A stretch of 64,000 bases of DNA from Pyricularia pennisetigena (lineage: Eukaryota; Ascomycota; Sordariomycetes; Magnaporthales; Pyriculariaceae), in assembly GCF_004337985.1 (NCBI RefSeq), contig NC_043741.1, positions 136,747-200,746 of the forward strand, in the 5' to 3' direction. The position numbers were made by a program, and so were the translations under genes. Each line of letters begins with the position of its first letter. Position 1 is the first letter of the stretch. The notes beneath the pieces were generated by a model that had not been told where the DNA came from, did not search any database, and saw only the letters and a program-made list of their open reading frames with translations. Shown here in pieces: positions 31,461-42,040 of the stretch.

Positions 31461-34178
31461 TCAGGAATTAAAGACAGCCACCGTGTTCACAAAGCCGTTC
31501 TTGTTGTCCTGCCAGCGCGATACGTCCAACCCATCCACCGTGATCTGCGACCCGACGCCGACCGTGTTGAGGTTGTACACGTTGACGCGGGCGCTCCTCT
31601 CGACCGACATGATCCTAGACTGGCAGCGCTGGCCCTGACCCTCCAGCGAGCACGTCAGGTTGTAGTTGTCAAAGAAGCTGTAGAGCCCCGCGCCGTACAC
31701 CAGGATGTCCTTGCTGTCGACGGCGCGCAGGCCCCAGCCGCTCTGGCCCTTGTCGAGCGTCGGGTCCGAGAACTTGAGGTCGACGGGGAAGGGCAGGGTC
31801 GCGTCCGGGTTGGGCTGGTAGTAGGCCGTCTCGGTCTGCATCTGGCCGGCAAAGATGTTCTGCGTCGAGACGAACTGGTACTCGTACAGCTGGTGGTGCT
31901 CGACGCCCGTGCCCCACAGCCAGATCTTGCCCTGCTTGCTCTCGACCAGCAAGCCGCGGCCGGCGTAGACCGTGATCTGCACCAGGCCGGCGTCGCGCTC
32001 GGCGTCGTGGTCCGCCACCCAGAGCCAGCAGTTCTCGTTGACGAGGTTCGAGGCCGAGGCCGTGATGTGCATCGACATGAAGGCGGCAATGCACTTCTTG
32101 TCCAGGTTGCCGGCGTCGATCTTGGTGCCCGGCGTCTTGGGGCAGTCTGCCGCCGAGAGGTTGGAGCCGGCAAAGCCGCCGATGCGCGTGTGGACGTCCC
32201 ACATGCCCGACGGCGTGGTGGATGCGAGGTTCCACTCGATGAGGATGGCGCCCATCTGCTGTCCGCGCGTCGAGACCACCATGTCGGACCACTCGACCGC
32301 CGCGCCAGTCTCTCCCGGCTTGCCGACCTGCACAACGGGCTTGGGCGAGGACATCGAGTTGAAGAAGTCACCCTGCGAGATGATGACCGGGAGAGCCTCG
32401 CCTGTGATGCGCATGCCGGCGGGGATGTAGATGGTCGACGTGACAACGTACATGCCGTAGTCAAAGAAGAGGACCTTGTTGGAGGAACTGGCCTTCTTGA
32501 CGGCGGCGAGGATGGCTGCCGTATCGTCAGTCTTGCCGTCTCCCTTGGCGCCCTCTGACTTGACCGACAGGAACTGCGAGGCGGGCACCTCGGCGTATGA
32601 AGGCCGCGAGCGTTCGTAAAAGTTGGTCCCCGAGGTCAGGGCTGCAGGACGGGCAAAGGGAACGATTGCGCCCTGGAAGGCAGTCGGGCCGCCCGAGGCG
32701 GTGTAGCGGTTACCCTGACCCCATCCGGCGATGGTGGTGGATGATGGCGAGCCGGCGAGAAGGACGGTGTTGTTGGGGCCGCTGATGGCAGTCGGCACGT
32801 TGGAAATGCGGATGTTCTCGAGGATGAGCGTGTTTGCCTGTGCTGGGTTGTTCTCCTGTCCCGGAGGCTTGCGGTTGGTCACGATTCCGATGGCGGTGTT
32901 GGTGATTTCCGAGTCCATAAAGATGATTGATGCCACTGAGCTGCGGCCGCTGCCCGCGTCGACGTTGGCAATGTCCAGTCCTACCTTGCAGTCCTTGATG
33001 GTGATGCCCGAGTACGTCCACCCCCAGCTCCAAATCTGCTTGATGGCAGTCTGGGCGCCGACAAAAGTCAGGTTGCGCATGGTGAACTGCTGGTTTCCGA
33101 CTCGCATGCCATCCAGGCCACCCTCAAACACCATGTCGCCAAGGTAGCCTCCGGATCCTTCCTCGATCAACATGCCGTAGTGCTTGGTCTGGGTGCCCTT
33201 GGCCATCTTGACGTGGATGTTCTGCAGGCTGGTAGCCTGCGAGGACGGCCAGTGGATTCCGGCCACGTCAGCGGCGACAGACAGATCCGTCATGTCGATG
33301 ACCAAGTTGCGAACCTGCCTCCAGAAGACGTTGGTGGAGCCCCAACCCAGCTTGCCGCTGGCTTGGTACTGGTTCGCGTCGAGAACCCAGGCGCCCACAA
33401 AGTCGGCACTAGGCTTGATGACGGGCATGCAGAGCGGGCTGCCAAAGATCTGCGTGAAGTAGTAGTTGACGATCGGAGCCGTGATGCGGTAGGTGCCAGG
33501 AGGGAAGTAGATGAGCCCAGGAGTGGTGGTGGTGGAGTTGCACGATCCCGGACCGCAGCGGCCTCCCTCGCTGATGGCACGGTTGATGGCTGCTGTGTCG
33601 TCTGTCTTGCCATCACCCTTGGCGCCGAAGTCCTTGACGCTGCGGAAGACGGTGTAGCTGGACGGGCTGGGCGCATAAGGGGCAAAGCCTTGGTGTTTGA
33701 TGTTGGCCAGCCAGTACGAATCGCTGCCGCAACCCGGCAGTGGAGTGCTGGATGAGGTCGAAGTTGCCGACGCGGAGGTGGATGATCCCGTCGCGCTGCT
33801 GGTACGGCTGGTGGTCCCGCCGCCATAACCAGGGCCCGTCCTGATGGTGGAGATGTTGCCAGGAACGGAATAGGTCAAGATGCTCGAGGTTCTAATCGAC
33901 CTTGACGTCGCTGAGGCCGTCGAGTTGTACCTGCCAGGTCGGCTGATGTTGCCGCCTCCAGAAGGGGTGGTAACACCATAAGAGCCGCCCCGCGTGCTGC
34001 TTCTGCTGGAGCATGGCGGTGGAGGCGTCTTTGGTAGCGTGCAAGTAGTGATGGTGCTCTTGACAACGACCGTCACGACCGGGACCTCGGCCTTGCCGGC
34101 CGGACCGTAGCTGCCCGAGGCGGCTGCTGTGGAGGCCAGCAGCAACGCCGACAAGAGATTGAATGAATGACTGTGCAT
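31461..34178 (-). CDS. GH55 beta-1,3-glucanase, secreted
   Basis: Single exon, 905 aa. ATG at 34178 is chosen because MHSHSFNLLSALLLASTAAAS is a signal peptide; the open frame extends further upstream but through A/T-rich leader. Residues about 20-170 form a Ser/Thr/Cys-containing linker. The catalytic region carries the two tandem right-handed beta-helix starts that define GH55: DFGAKGDGKTDDTAAINRAI near residue 190 and EGAKGDGKTDDTAAILAA near 560. Between and after them are family-typical strands (YFPPGTYRI; GIHWPSSQATSL; SGMWDVHTRIGG; WLWVADHD). GH55 enzymes cut beta-1,3-glucan, mostly from the non-reducing end, outside the cell. Roles include wall turnover, attack on other fungi, or nutrition. 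The length is slightly above the usual 750-850 because of the N-terminal linker. Confidence 0.9.
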   Translation of the reverse strand: MHSHSFNLLSALLLASTAAASGSYGPAGKAEVPVVTVVVKSTITTCTLPKTPPPPCSSRSSTRGGSYGVTTPSGGGNISRPGRYNSTASATSRSIRTSSILTYSVPGNISTIRTGPGYGGGTTSRTSSATGSSTSASATSTSSSTPLPGCGSDSYWLANIKHQGFAPYAPSPSSYTVFRSVKDFGAKGDGKTDDTAAINRAISEGGRCGPGSCNSTTTTPGLIYFPPGTYRITAPIVNYYFTQIFGSPLCMPVIKPSADFVGAWVLDANQYQASGKLGWGSTNVFWRQVRNLVIDMTDLSVAADVAGIHWPSSQATSLQNIHVKMAKGTQTKHYGMLIEEGSGGYLGDMVFEGGLDGMRVGNQQFTMRNLTFVGAQTAIKQIWSWGWTYSGITIKDCKVGLDIANVDAGSGRSSVASIIFMDSEITNTAIGIVTNRKPPGQENNPAQANTLILENIRISNVPTAISGPNNTVLLAGSPSSTTIAGWGQGNRYTASGGPTAFQGAIVPFARPAALTSGTNFYERSRPSYAEVPASQFLSVKSEGAKGDGKTDDTAAILAAVKKASSSNKVLFFDYGMYVVTSTIYIPAGMRITGEALPVIISQGDFFNSMSSPKPVVQVGKPGETGAAVEWSDMVVSTRGQQMGAILIEWNLASTTPSGMWDVHTRIGGFAGSNLSAADCPKTPGTKIDAGNLDKKCIAAFMSMHITASASNLVNENCWLWVADHDAERDAGLVQITVYAGRGLLVESKQGKIWLWGTGVEHHQLYEYQFVSTQNIFAGQMQTETAYYQPNPDATLPFPVDLKFSDPTLDKGQSGWGLRAVDSKDILVYGAGLYSFFDNYNLTCSLEGQGQRCQSRIMSVERSARVNVYNLNTVGVGSQITVDGLDVSRWQDNKNGFVNTVAVFNS

Positions 34179-36791
34179 TGTTGAAAAGAGAGTCGGGAAA
34201 ACAAGAACAAGTACAAGTACACAAAAGAACGAATGGACGGGACTGGAAGAGTGCGCCTCCTCTGCGGACGTCTTGCCGAAATCCCAATCGACCGAGTGGG
34301 CAATGCGGGGGTGGATTGTGGAGGACAAAAAAGAAAGGAAGGGGAGGAGGGATGGTGAAGTAAAATAGAAAATCGAGTCAGCACTCGGAAGGATCCAGGG
34401 GGTGCGATGAAGGGAGCAGGAAAGACAAGCATATTTTCCGTTTCGATTGGGAGAGACACACCACACCCCGAGTCGCTTAGCGGAAAGAGCAAACGTTTTT
34501 TTTTTTTTTTTTTTTTTCCCTCTGTGTGGTTCAGCTGCGGTGCACTTCCGGGGTCCGGAACTGGCGCCAAAAAAAAAGGAAAAAAAAAGGCTTGCAAAAT
34601 CAAAAACCTCAATTCTCCTTATTTTGTCAAGTCTGCAGACTGGCACGGCTCGCCTCGATTGTCTTACAGTCTTGGTTGTCTCGGTCTTCCAGGAACAACC
34701 TGGGCAGACCATACCAAGGAGAAGTTGCTACAAAAGAGGCGCTAACAAGCAATGGACAAGCCTACGGCTGAAGACAAAAATGAGGCGATTGAGCGATTGA
34801 CCAATTACGACGTCGGCAATCTCCCGTTCTGCGCACCAGGGGTATTAGTTCGCTTGTTGGTGGCCGCTAGACGCACCCAAGTTTAGGCACCGTCCCTCTC
34901 GCCATTTGGTGTTTGTCGACTGCTAATGCTACTCTACTCATTTCTTGGGTGTGCTTTGGGTTTACGACAATTTCATATCAGAGGAAAACATTAGGCCAAT
35001 CCGATACTTGCCATAGTTTTGGACGGCTTTTTTTTTTTTTTTTTCTCTCTTTTTGTTCCCCTTTTTGTCATTGTTTTTGTCCAAACCTTGACGGCAAAAA
35101 TAAATTAAATTAAAAAAACAAAACAAAACAAAAAGCAAATCATTGGCCGATCTTCTGCACAATGCAGCCAAGATTTCATCCCGTCATCATGCCATGCCAT
35201 GCCATTCATTCATTCATGCATCCCCCGCATCACAGGTGCTGCACGCTTAAATAAACACACCATCCAACGTGCATTTGTGAGCGGCGAGCTGATGGATGCA
35301 CCGACATCCAGCTGAAAGGATATTCTAGGACTAGCCAAGTGTTCCCTTGGCCTCATCCCCTGCGTTAGCTTCGCTTCTTACTCCGACTCGACTTTTACCC
35401 AGGATTCCAGCTGTTCGGAATTTCCCCGACGGCTGCTGATAAGACACACTGGACTGCCTGCCGGATCCGAGACATGCAAAAAGGCGACTTGCAAAGACAG
35501 CCCTAACTATATATTTCCGACATGTCCGAGACTTTGTTTTTGACGTGTATACACGCACAATCAACGTCCGATCCCGATCCAGATGTGCGATTTGCCACGG
35601 CCCGGTCCGGGGAAAAGTAGTTTGACATTGATTAAACGGCCGTCTAGCTACGTACGCATGCAGATGGGTAGATGCCTTGGATGCCTAGGTACCTCCTTTT
35701 AGGCGACCCGAGATCGACACCTCGCCGCGACGAAGGGTACCTGCATTTTCTGGTCCGAGCTACTTGTGCAAACACACACACACCCACAAACAAACAAACA
35801 ACTTGACTGGTCCTGTCATCCAGACTTTTGATTTTTTAGCTTTTTGATGCGAATCGTGCAGGAGATGTGGCTTTTCTCTGACGACATGCCGAGACAAGCA
35901 AAAGAGAAAACAATCAGCTCCGCTGGGCAGAACCGCAACTTTTTTGCGATTGCAACCAGCTGTCGTACATTCTTTAGTACAAAAAGGATAGTACTGAGCT
36001 TCGTACCCAGCTCTGAACACCGCACTGATAATACGCTACCTGACGCAATGGGTCGCGTTTCTATTTTGGTACCGCGGCCTGGCTTTTCCGCCAGTTTGAC
36101 GCCCTGAAAAGACGTTCCAGCCTTGTTCTTTTCTTTTCTGTGATTTTACTTCCAGCTGATTCTTCTACAACCGTACAACGGCTAGTATACTGTTTGGTGT
36201 CGCTATTCACAGGCATGGATCAAACTCTTTCCAGACATGCAAAATGTCAAGATGGAAGAAGAGAGCAATTTTTGAAAAGGTCTTGTTGTTTATCGGTAAA
36301 AAATTTCATTTTTAGATAGACTGCCAATAGTAGAGCTTGAATGTGTCCGCCGTTTAAACTACGTCTTGAGTTCCATGTTGTCCTCAAAATGCTTGCGATT
36401 AAAGTGTTTTTCAAAGTAATGGAGCTGGTCGCTCCCCAGTGCAGTCTCCACTTCGACGCTAGCTGCTTGAAAAAGCCACAACCAGCAAGCTGCAGTTTGC
36501 AGTTCTGTGCAGCTGTTTCTTTCGCATGGCCTGTAGATGACATTCGATTAGTAGCGTTGTTGCCCATGTGTATACGTTATCCTAACAGAAGCCGACGGGT
36601 CTTGAGAGCAATGACGGCAACATACCTGCTCTATGGACTTTCGACTTTTCTCTACCAATCGAGGCGGAGAGGCCGGCCATGCATGGCTTCTCTCGGCCGT
36701 CGACTTCAATGTGGATAGAAAATGTCAGCCCTGGTTACAGTCATCAGGCCGTCTGGTTGTAACAGATAATAGCAGCCCCTGTCAGCCTCTC
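34179..36791. other. 2.6-kb non-coding upstream region of GH55
   Basis: Pyrimidine tracts (T run 34497-34519, T run near 35029-35044), short CATGC/CATTC repeats near 35187-35217, and ACAC/CAAA simple repeats near 35770-35800. A minus frame at 36247-36567 (about 106 codons) is protein-like but unrecognised. No supported gene. Confidence 0.45.
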
Positions 36792-37380
36792 AGGTCATGT
36801 AGACGGGGACAGTATATGAGCCCAACAATAGCACAGCGGAGAAATCAAACAGCAAAATAGTGCACGCTCGGCCAGTTCGGGAGTTTGAAGAGATGTTGCC
36901 TGGCTTCTCGGCCAAACGCTCCCATACCCACGAGGATAGTCTGCTTTGCAGGCATCTAGCACCCTGCCAAGTGCCGACAATGTCCAAGGATTCTTCCAGA
37001 AAAAGAAAACCAGGCTGCGGACGTAGTAGTGAAGTACTTGGCCAGTAGTTCAGAGGTCTGCGGCAATATCCACTATACCAATCTTCCGTAACATGATGGT
37101 TTTCACGTCTTTCACAAGCGCCATGATCTTTGAAGCATGTTGTTGTTGTTGCAACGAACCATCTGCAATTGTCTGGAGCTCCTGCTGCTATTTCTCCAGT
37201 ATATTCTCTTCAACCACGTTCTCCACTGCCATGTTTGCTTTTAAATCGATGGCAGGTGAAGGGCTGGCTGTCTTTTGACGTGTCCGCTGCGATGCTGTCG
37301 AGTATCATGGACTGCAGACCGGATGCGGGCACCTTATCAAAGCCGCCACACTGACCCACGTCCGTGCTGCAGCTTACCAT
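36792..37380 (-). pseudogene. Decayed gene with in-frame stop
   Basis: From an ATG at 37380 the minus strand reads a plausible N-terminus (STDVGQCGGFDKVPASGL; SMILDSIAADTSKDSQPF). It then shifts frame to a charged and Gln-rich stretch (AVENVVEENILEK), interrupted by TAG at 37191-37189. It continues in the same frame (ELQTIADGSLQQQQ; KIMALVKDVKTIM) before further breaks near 37030. The TAG differs from CAG by one C-to-T change. This is what a mutated former gene looks like. The family is not recognised. Confidence 0.38.
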
Positions 37381-37722
37381 CTCGGCAGACGCGTTTTAAC
37401 CCGGGATCGATAGACCCCTTTGCACGGTGAATGGCTTACTGGTGTGGCCGTGCCTGCCAACGGTGTAGCTGGCGGGGTGGAGTGGTGATACCAAAGGTAG
37501 GTCTGGGGGGCCTGATCCTTACAAGATTGTCATGCTCCTAAACATGTCAAGCTTTTGCAATATATCGCTTTGTTTCTTGTACTAGATATTTTGGCGCGCA
37601 ACCACCTGTCCGTCATGTTTTATTTTTCAAAACTGCCAAAAAGGCCTGGCTGCGCTCCTTTAATGCGTCGATGGATGTCGCCGAGTTTGATGACAGGTCG
37701 GTATCGCCTCTGAGGAGGTGCT

Positions 37723-38083
37723 TTGTGGTTCTTCTGGATAGAATACGGAGCGGATGCGAACCTAGAATTCCACCAGAAGACCTTGGAAGTTATGTGTTCA
37801 CAAATCCGGACTTTCCTGACCAAGAATGTTGGGCTGCTAGGAGTTCAGGTGGCTACAGAATCCGACCGCGAGATGGACCTCGTCGCCATTTGCCGAAAGC
37901 GGCACCTGGGTCAGGATTTCAAAACTCGGGAGATTCCGTCCAATGTTACCTATTCAGAATATCATTGCTTCCTTTGGGTCGAGTGGAGAGATGTTGTTGC
38001 GTACCGCCGGGGAATGGAATCAGTTGAGAAAGACGACTGGGAGAAACATAATCTCCAAGAGATTGACTATATAGCCCGCCAGG
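37723..38083 (+). pseudogene. Truncated relic of a fungal protein with a HET-type C-terminal motif
   Basis: An open frame without ATG contains RKRHLGQDFKTREIPSN, then EYHCFLWVEWRDVVAYRRGM, then EKDDWEKHNLQEID. The pattern of an LWVEW strand, a xxVAYRRG turn, then W-E-x-x-x-LQEID is one I associate with the last 60-80 residues of many heterokaryon-incompatibility (HET) and related fungal proteins. It would be the 3' end of such a gene. Everything upstream is missing or broken. The family link rests on memory of the motif and could be wrong. Confidence 0.4.
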
Positions 38084-38292
38084 ATTTAGAGTTTCACACG
38101 CAAGCAAACAGGCACAATATGAACGTCATTTTCTTTTTCAACGTGATTGAATTTCCATCTATCAAATGTACAACTCTAGTATTTTACCGCTCCAAACACT
38201 TTGCTAACGACGTCGATCGTGTTTTTTTTCTCGTGCACGCGGCCCAACTAAGCCAGACCCCGCCCGTCGATCAGTCGAGTGAAGGTACCACA

Positions 38293-38598
38293 TCAAGGGA
38301 GGATGGACGACCCGGTGGCGTCAAATTCGGAGCATATGGTGGTGCATGCATGTTCAAACTCGTCTCCGTCCAGTTTCTCGCCGTCCGAATGGCAGGAATG
38401 GTCCTCGAACACGGAGCAGTCGTCACATTTGCCAACCTTCTTCAGGTGATCGCAGGCACATCGTGTGGCAGGCATGTGCACGTGGCTGTTGTTGTTAGAT
38501 TCTTTCTTGACGCAAACAAGATCGTGGTGCCTGTCGGCCGATGCAAGGTTGACCCCAAAGGCCAAAAGGATGGCGATGGCAGAGAATGAAAACTGCAT
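38293..38598 (-). CDS. Small secreted 8-cysteine protein (effector-like), 101 aa
   Basis: ATG at 38598, TGA at 38295-38293, no intron needed. Signal peptide MQFSFSAIAILLAFGVNLASA (cut after Ala21). The mature part has eight Cys at 29, 47, 49, 58, 61, 69, 85 and 89. The order RCACDHLKK, KCDDCSV, SCHSDG, GDEFEHACTTIC, ATGS matches a widespread ascomycete small-secreted-protein pattern: CxxC pair, Cys, then GDEF/GDEM-x3-C-x3-C. Members are often expressed in planta but their action is unknown. His-rich start DRHH. It is placed in gene-poor DNA, oriented opposite to the adjacent HET-like relic. Confidence 0.75.
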   Translation of the reverse strand: MQFSFSAIAILLAFGVNLASADRHHDLVCVKKESNNNSHVHMPATRCACDHLKKVGKCDDCSVFEDHSCHSDGEKLDGDEFEHACTTICSEFDATGSSILP

Positions 38599-41500
38599 TG
38601 TGAAGAGGCTTGAGGTAGTGGGTGGTGATCTGGGCGTGGATGTCCAAACTTGTCGGTTTAATGGTGGGTTGATAGAGGTAGAGAAAGCCGAATGGATAAG
38701 TAGTCGAGGACGAAGAGATGAAGGTTGGTAGGTGGTTCGTGGACTGCAAGTGATGTGTCTGATATGGGATGAACACGACAGAGTTAGGTGTCATGCACCC
38801 TCCATATAAATAGCTATAAACTGTCAAGCCGCAATGCGTAAAGCGCATGAATAGAAAAATTAGATATATTAAGTGCCCACGCCTGAAAACGCAATAAAAC
38901 CTTGATAAATGTTTATTTCAATAGCCTTTGTACGGAATTCCGAGTTTCGAGGGCTTAATTTTGGCAAAAGTGCGATCTTCCCACATGGAAAGGCAAAATA
39001 AATGGTCTATTCAAAAATGGTGACCGATTCAGACATGATAATGCATAAGATGCCCTCTTTTGGAGCCCGCTTCCCCGGCCAGATTAAAGTTTTTTCTAAC
39101 AGATCATCCCGCATTAGGAACAAATATAACCCCGGGTTACATAATTTGGACAGACCAAGCTTCGGGCTAAATTTATTAGAATTATTCACAACGTCCAGGG
39201 CCGAATACCAAGTGTTGATTTTCCTTGCTGATTTAGTTGCCTTTGAGCACTTTTCGGTATCCTTTTCCTTCGAGATTCTTCCATGATAGGTCTCCGTTTT
39301 CGTCCTAGCGCCGTCGCCACCTCCGGAGTCTCCGTCGCCTCCATTCGCCCCGAGCGAATTGGAGTGAAACAACTCACAGCTACAAGGATGGCGACTCCAA
39401 AGAAAGAGCAGAAGAAGGCTACCCGCAAACCCAAGGGTTGAGCCCAAGGCTATCGCCGCCAAAACTTTCCAAGTTGGACAAAAAAAAAATCCGGTTTTTT
39501 TTTTTCTTTTTTTTCCTCCATTCGTTGCGTTTATGGAGCCAACTTCGTTTTACAGAGTGATCTGGAGCGAAAACGCACAGAGGTGGCTGGATGAAAAACA
39601 AGACCAAGCTACTGTGGAGTGCGGGAGTAGGATGGCCGAGCGGCGGCGGAAAAGGCGACGCGCTCGGCCTGCTTGCAGCCCAACACGTCGTGCTTTGAGA
39701 TCCGCGCGCCGTGGACGCCAGCCGGCCACATTGTTTGACGGTTGGGCGTTGGGGCGCCTTCATGTAGGGCTGAGATACGGCGAGACGCTGCCGTGCAAGG
39801 CGCGGTACGACCTGGTGATGGGGCTCTGCGCGGCGGCGGCGGCGGCGGGAAGACTTTGGAGGCAAACACGGTCGTCAGCGGGCCCTGCGTGCTAGGTAGG
39901 AGATACCTGCGCATGCGAAATCGCTGAAGGCATGCATGAGCACTCTCAGGCTCGGGTCGTGGCCAGAATTGTTTTGTACACGTTTTGGTGCTGTACTCGT
40001 CATTTGCTCAATATTATCTTGCGAACAATGTTAATGACAAGAAAAATAATGAAATCATAGTGCAATTTGCCACTTGCTTACCGTTAGAGCAAATAGAATC
40101 ATAGCAGGGAAAATGAGATTTGCGAAGTCCATATTTGAATTAGAGGGCGAAACAATTATATTAATAATATTATGAAGGATGCTGCGCATACTTTTCAATA
40201 AAAGTCTCTTCCAAGTAACCTCTGTTTGTCTTTCGGCTATATATTTACACTTAATAGATAAATATATTAATATGAGTACATAACATGCGGTGTTGGGTGC
40301 AAAGCTATTGAATCTAAGTTTTTAACAAATTAGCATGAGTTGCTAATAACGACTTATAAATAGAAATAACTTTTTTTTAAGTTTTTATCTATACATTTAG
40401 CAAATGCTTGAAAACTCACTGTAGCATTTAGTACGGCAAATATAAATTAGCACTGGTAAATATATGCAACATGCATGGGGATGCAAAGAAAACAGCTGCG
40501 TCTGCGTCGAGGTTCTTAGTTCGAGATTATCGGCTATCAATTCGACAACACAACCGTTTACCTTTCAACTTAATTGCGCACTTTGCGAACAGCGCTATGT
40601 CTTCTCTGCGGGAATCCTCCAAGTCATTGGAGTTGCAGCCGTTTTCCCCGTTAGCACTCTTGAAATCTGTTTATAGACCTCGTCTACGCGTATGGATGCG
40701 AGCTGAAATGCACAATTAGTGCGAGTTGCTATACCTAACTATTTCTGTCTATCTCCCTGAGTAACAGAGTAAGTTTTTGCAAAGTGTTCTGTGACAACAG
40801 AAAAAACGGCGTTTTCCATATCCGTGGGTGCCTTACATTTAAGGCAGCCCGGAAGCCACGCTATCCAATACCGGGATATCCCTTTGCGCGTGATCGTCAT
40901 TATTATTCCAACACTATGCCATTGGAGGCGACTCCGCCATTGGGCGCCGTTCGCCATGCTTTCCCAGTAGTGAGCCAGGCGAAAAAATATGAACCCGTCA
41001 CCAGCTGGCAGGCATTGCTGTGAGTGCAGTAGAGAATGTCAATTTGCACGCGTCCTTGAAAAGCATCAGAGGAAGCCCGGGAGGGCCGGGACTTGTGTTT
41101 AAAATGCTCCGAACCATAGAAATGGCTATCGTGCTTGGGATAAAATTTCTAGTTGAATAAGTAACTGCACGTGCGATTCCGGTGCCTTGGTTGAAAAGCA
41201 CCTATAAATCCACCCAAGCCCTTTTTTTTCTTCTATATCACATCCGGTTGATGTCGGATAGCTTCCTTTTAAGTTTTGTATTAGATGATAAAAAGCTTAG
41301 TTGTCTGCACTACTTGCCTATATTAATCCCGAACTTTACGGCGTAAAGAAATTCACCGATCCCGGTAAAGAGGCAAATTCGCTGTTAATACATTCACAAG
41401 TGAGTATATTAATGCATGTTTATCTACTATAGAGCGCAATCCGCCTAATTGTATGATGAAAATGATGCTAAAAGCCAGAATAGTGCCTTGAATACAACTT

Positions 41501-41683
41501 ACTTGAAAAGCAGGAAAGTAAAGTCAAATGAATAACTGTATATTATACAGACTGTAATGATGGGTTGCAAATATAATAGGCATGCATTTGCATACAGAAA
41601 CTTACTATACGGCAAAACACCCTTCCAACTATTATTTAATACTTTGAATGTACTATACTAGCAAATGTCTGATAATGATTATG
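38599..41683. other. AT-rich gene-poor region
   Basis: 38.6-39.9 kb has frames open on both strands, including a membrane-like stretch on minus 39462-39360 that I cannot place. 39.9-41.7 kb is strongly AT-rich with TAA/TTA-rich runs. No supported gene. Confidence 0.5.
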
Positions 41684-42040
41684 AGGCCTGCCAAAACCCG
41701 AAACAAGTTTAGCCCGGCCCGGCCCACCAGCCCACGGGCTGGCGGGCTCAACCCGAATTGGGTAACCTGCGGGTTGTATCAAAAAGGATATAAAGAAAAT
41801 CACTTACAAGATAAAGATTAACAAATATATTTTATATTTAACATTTCAGTTAGCGCCATTATTAATATTTATACGCAATATATATATTTTCCGGGTTTTG
41901 TACAGGGGCCCGCGCGTTGCCAAAAAAACCCGCGTTGGGCTGGGCCGGGCCCCCTTATAAATAATTTAACCCACCCACGGGTCGCCCGCCCGACCAATTT
42001 GGGCCGACGCGGGCCCCCAAGGGTGGGTTTTGGAATGCCT
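41684..42040. mobile_element. hAT-like MITE (non-autonomous DNA transposon)
   Basis: 357 bp with terminal inverted repeats: left AGGCCTGCCAAAACCCG, right (complement) AGGCATTCCAAAACCCA, 14 of 17 matching. Flanking octamers TGATTATG (41676-41683) and AGATAATG (42041-42048) match at 6 of 8 positions, consistent with an aged 8-bp target duplication of the hAT type. Both ends carry subterminal GGCCCGG/CCGGGCC and ACCCG/CGGGT motifs, as in many hAT elements, around an AT-rich centre. There is no coding capacity, so it would need a transposase elsewhere. Confidence 0.6.

Noticed and set aside
39625..39720. tRNA-Ser/Leu-like A-box (GGATGGCCGAGCGG)
   Set aside because: No matching acceptor stem or proper TTCGA B-box at the right distance.
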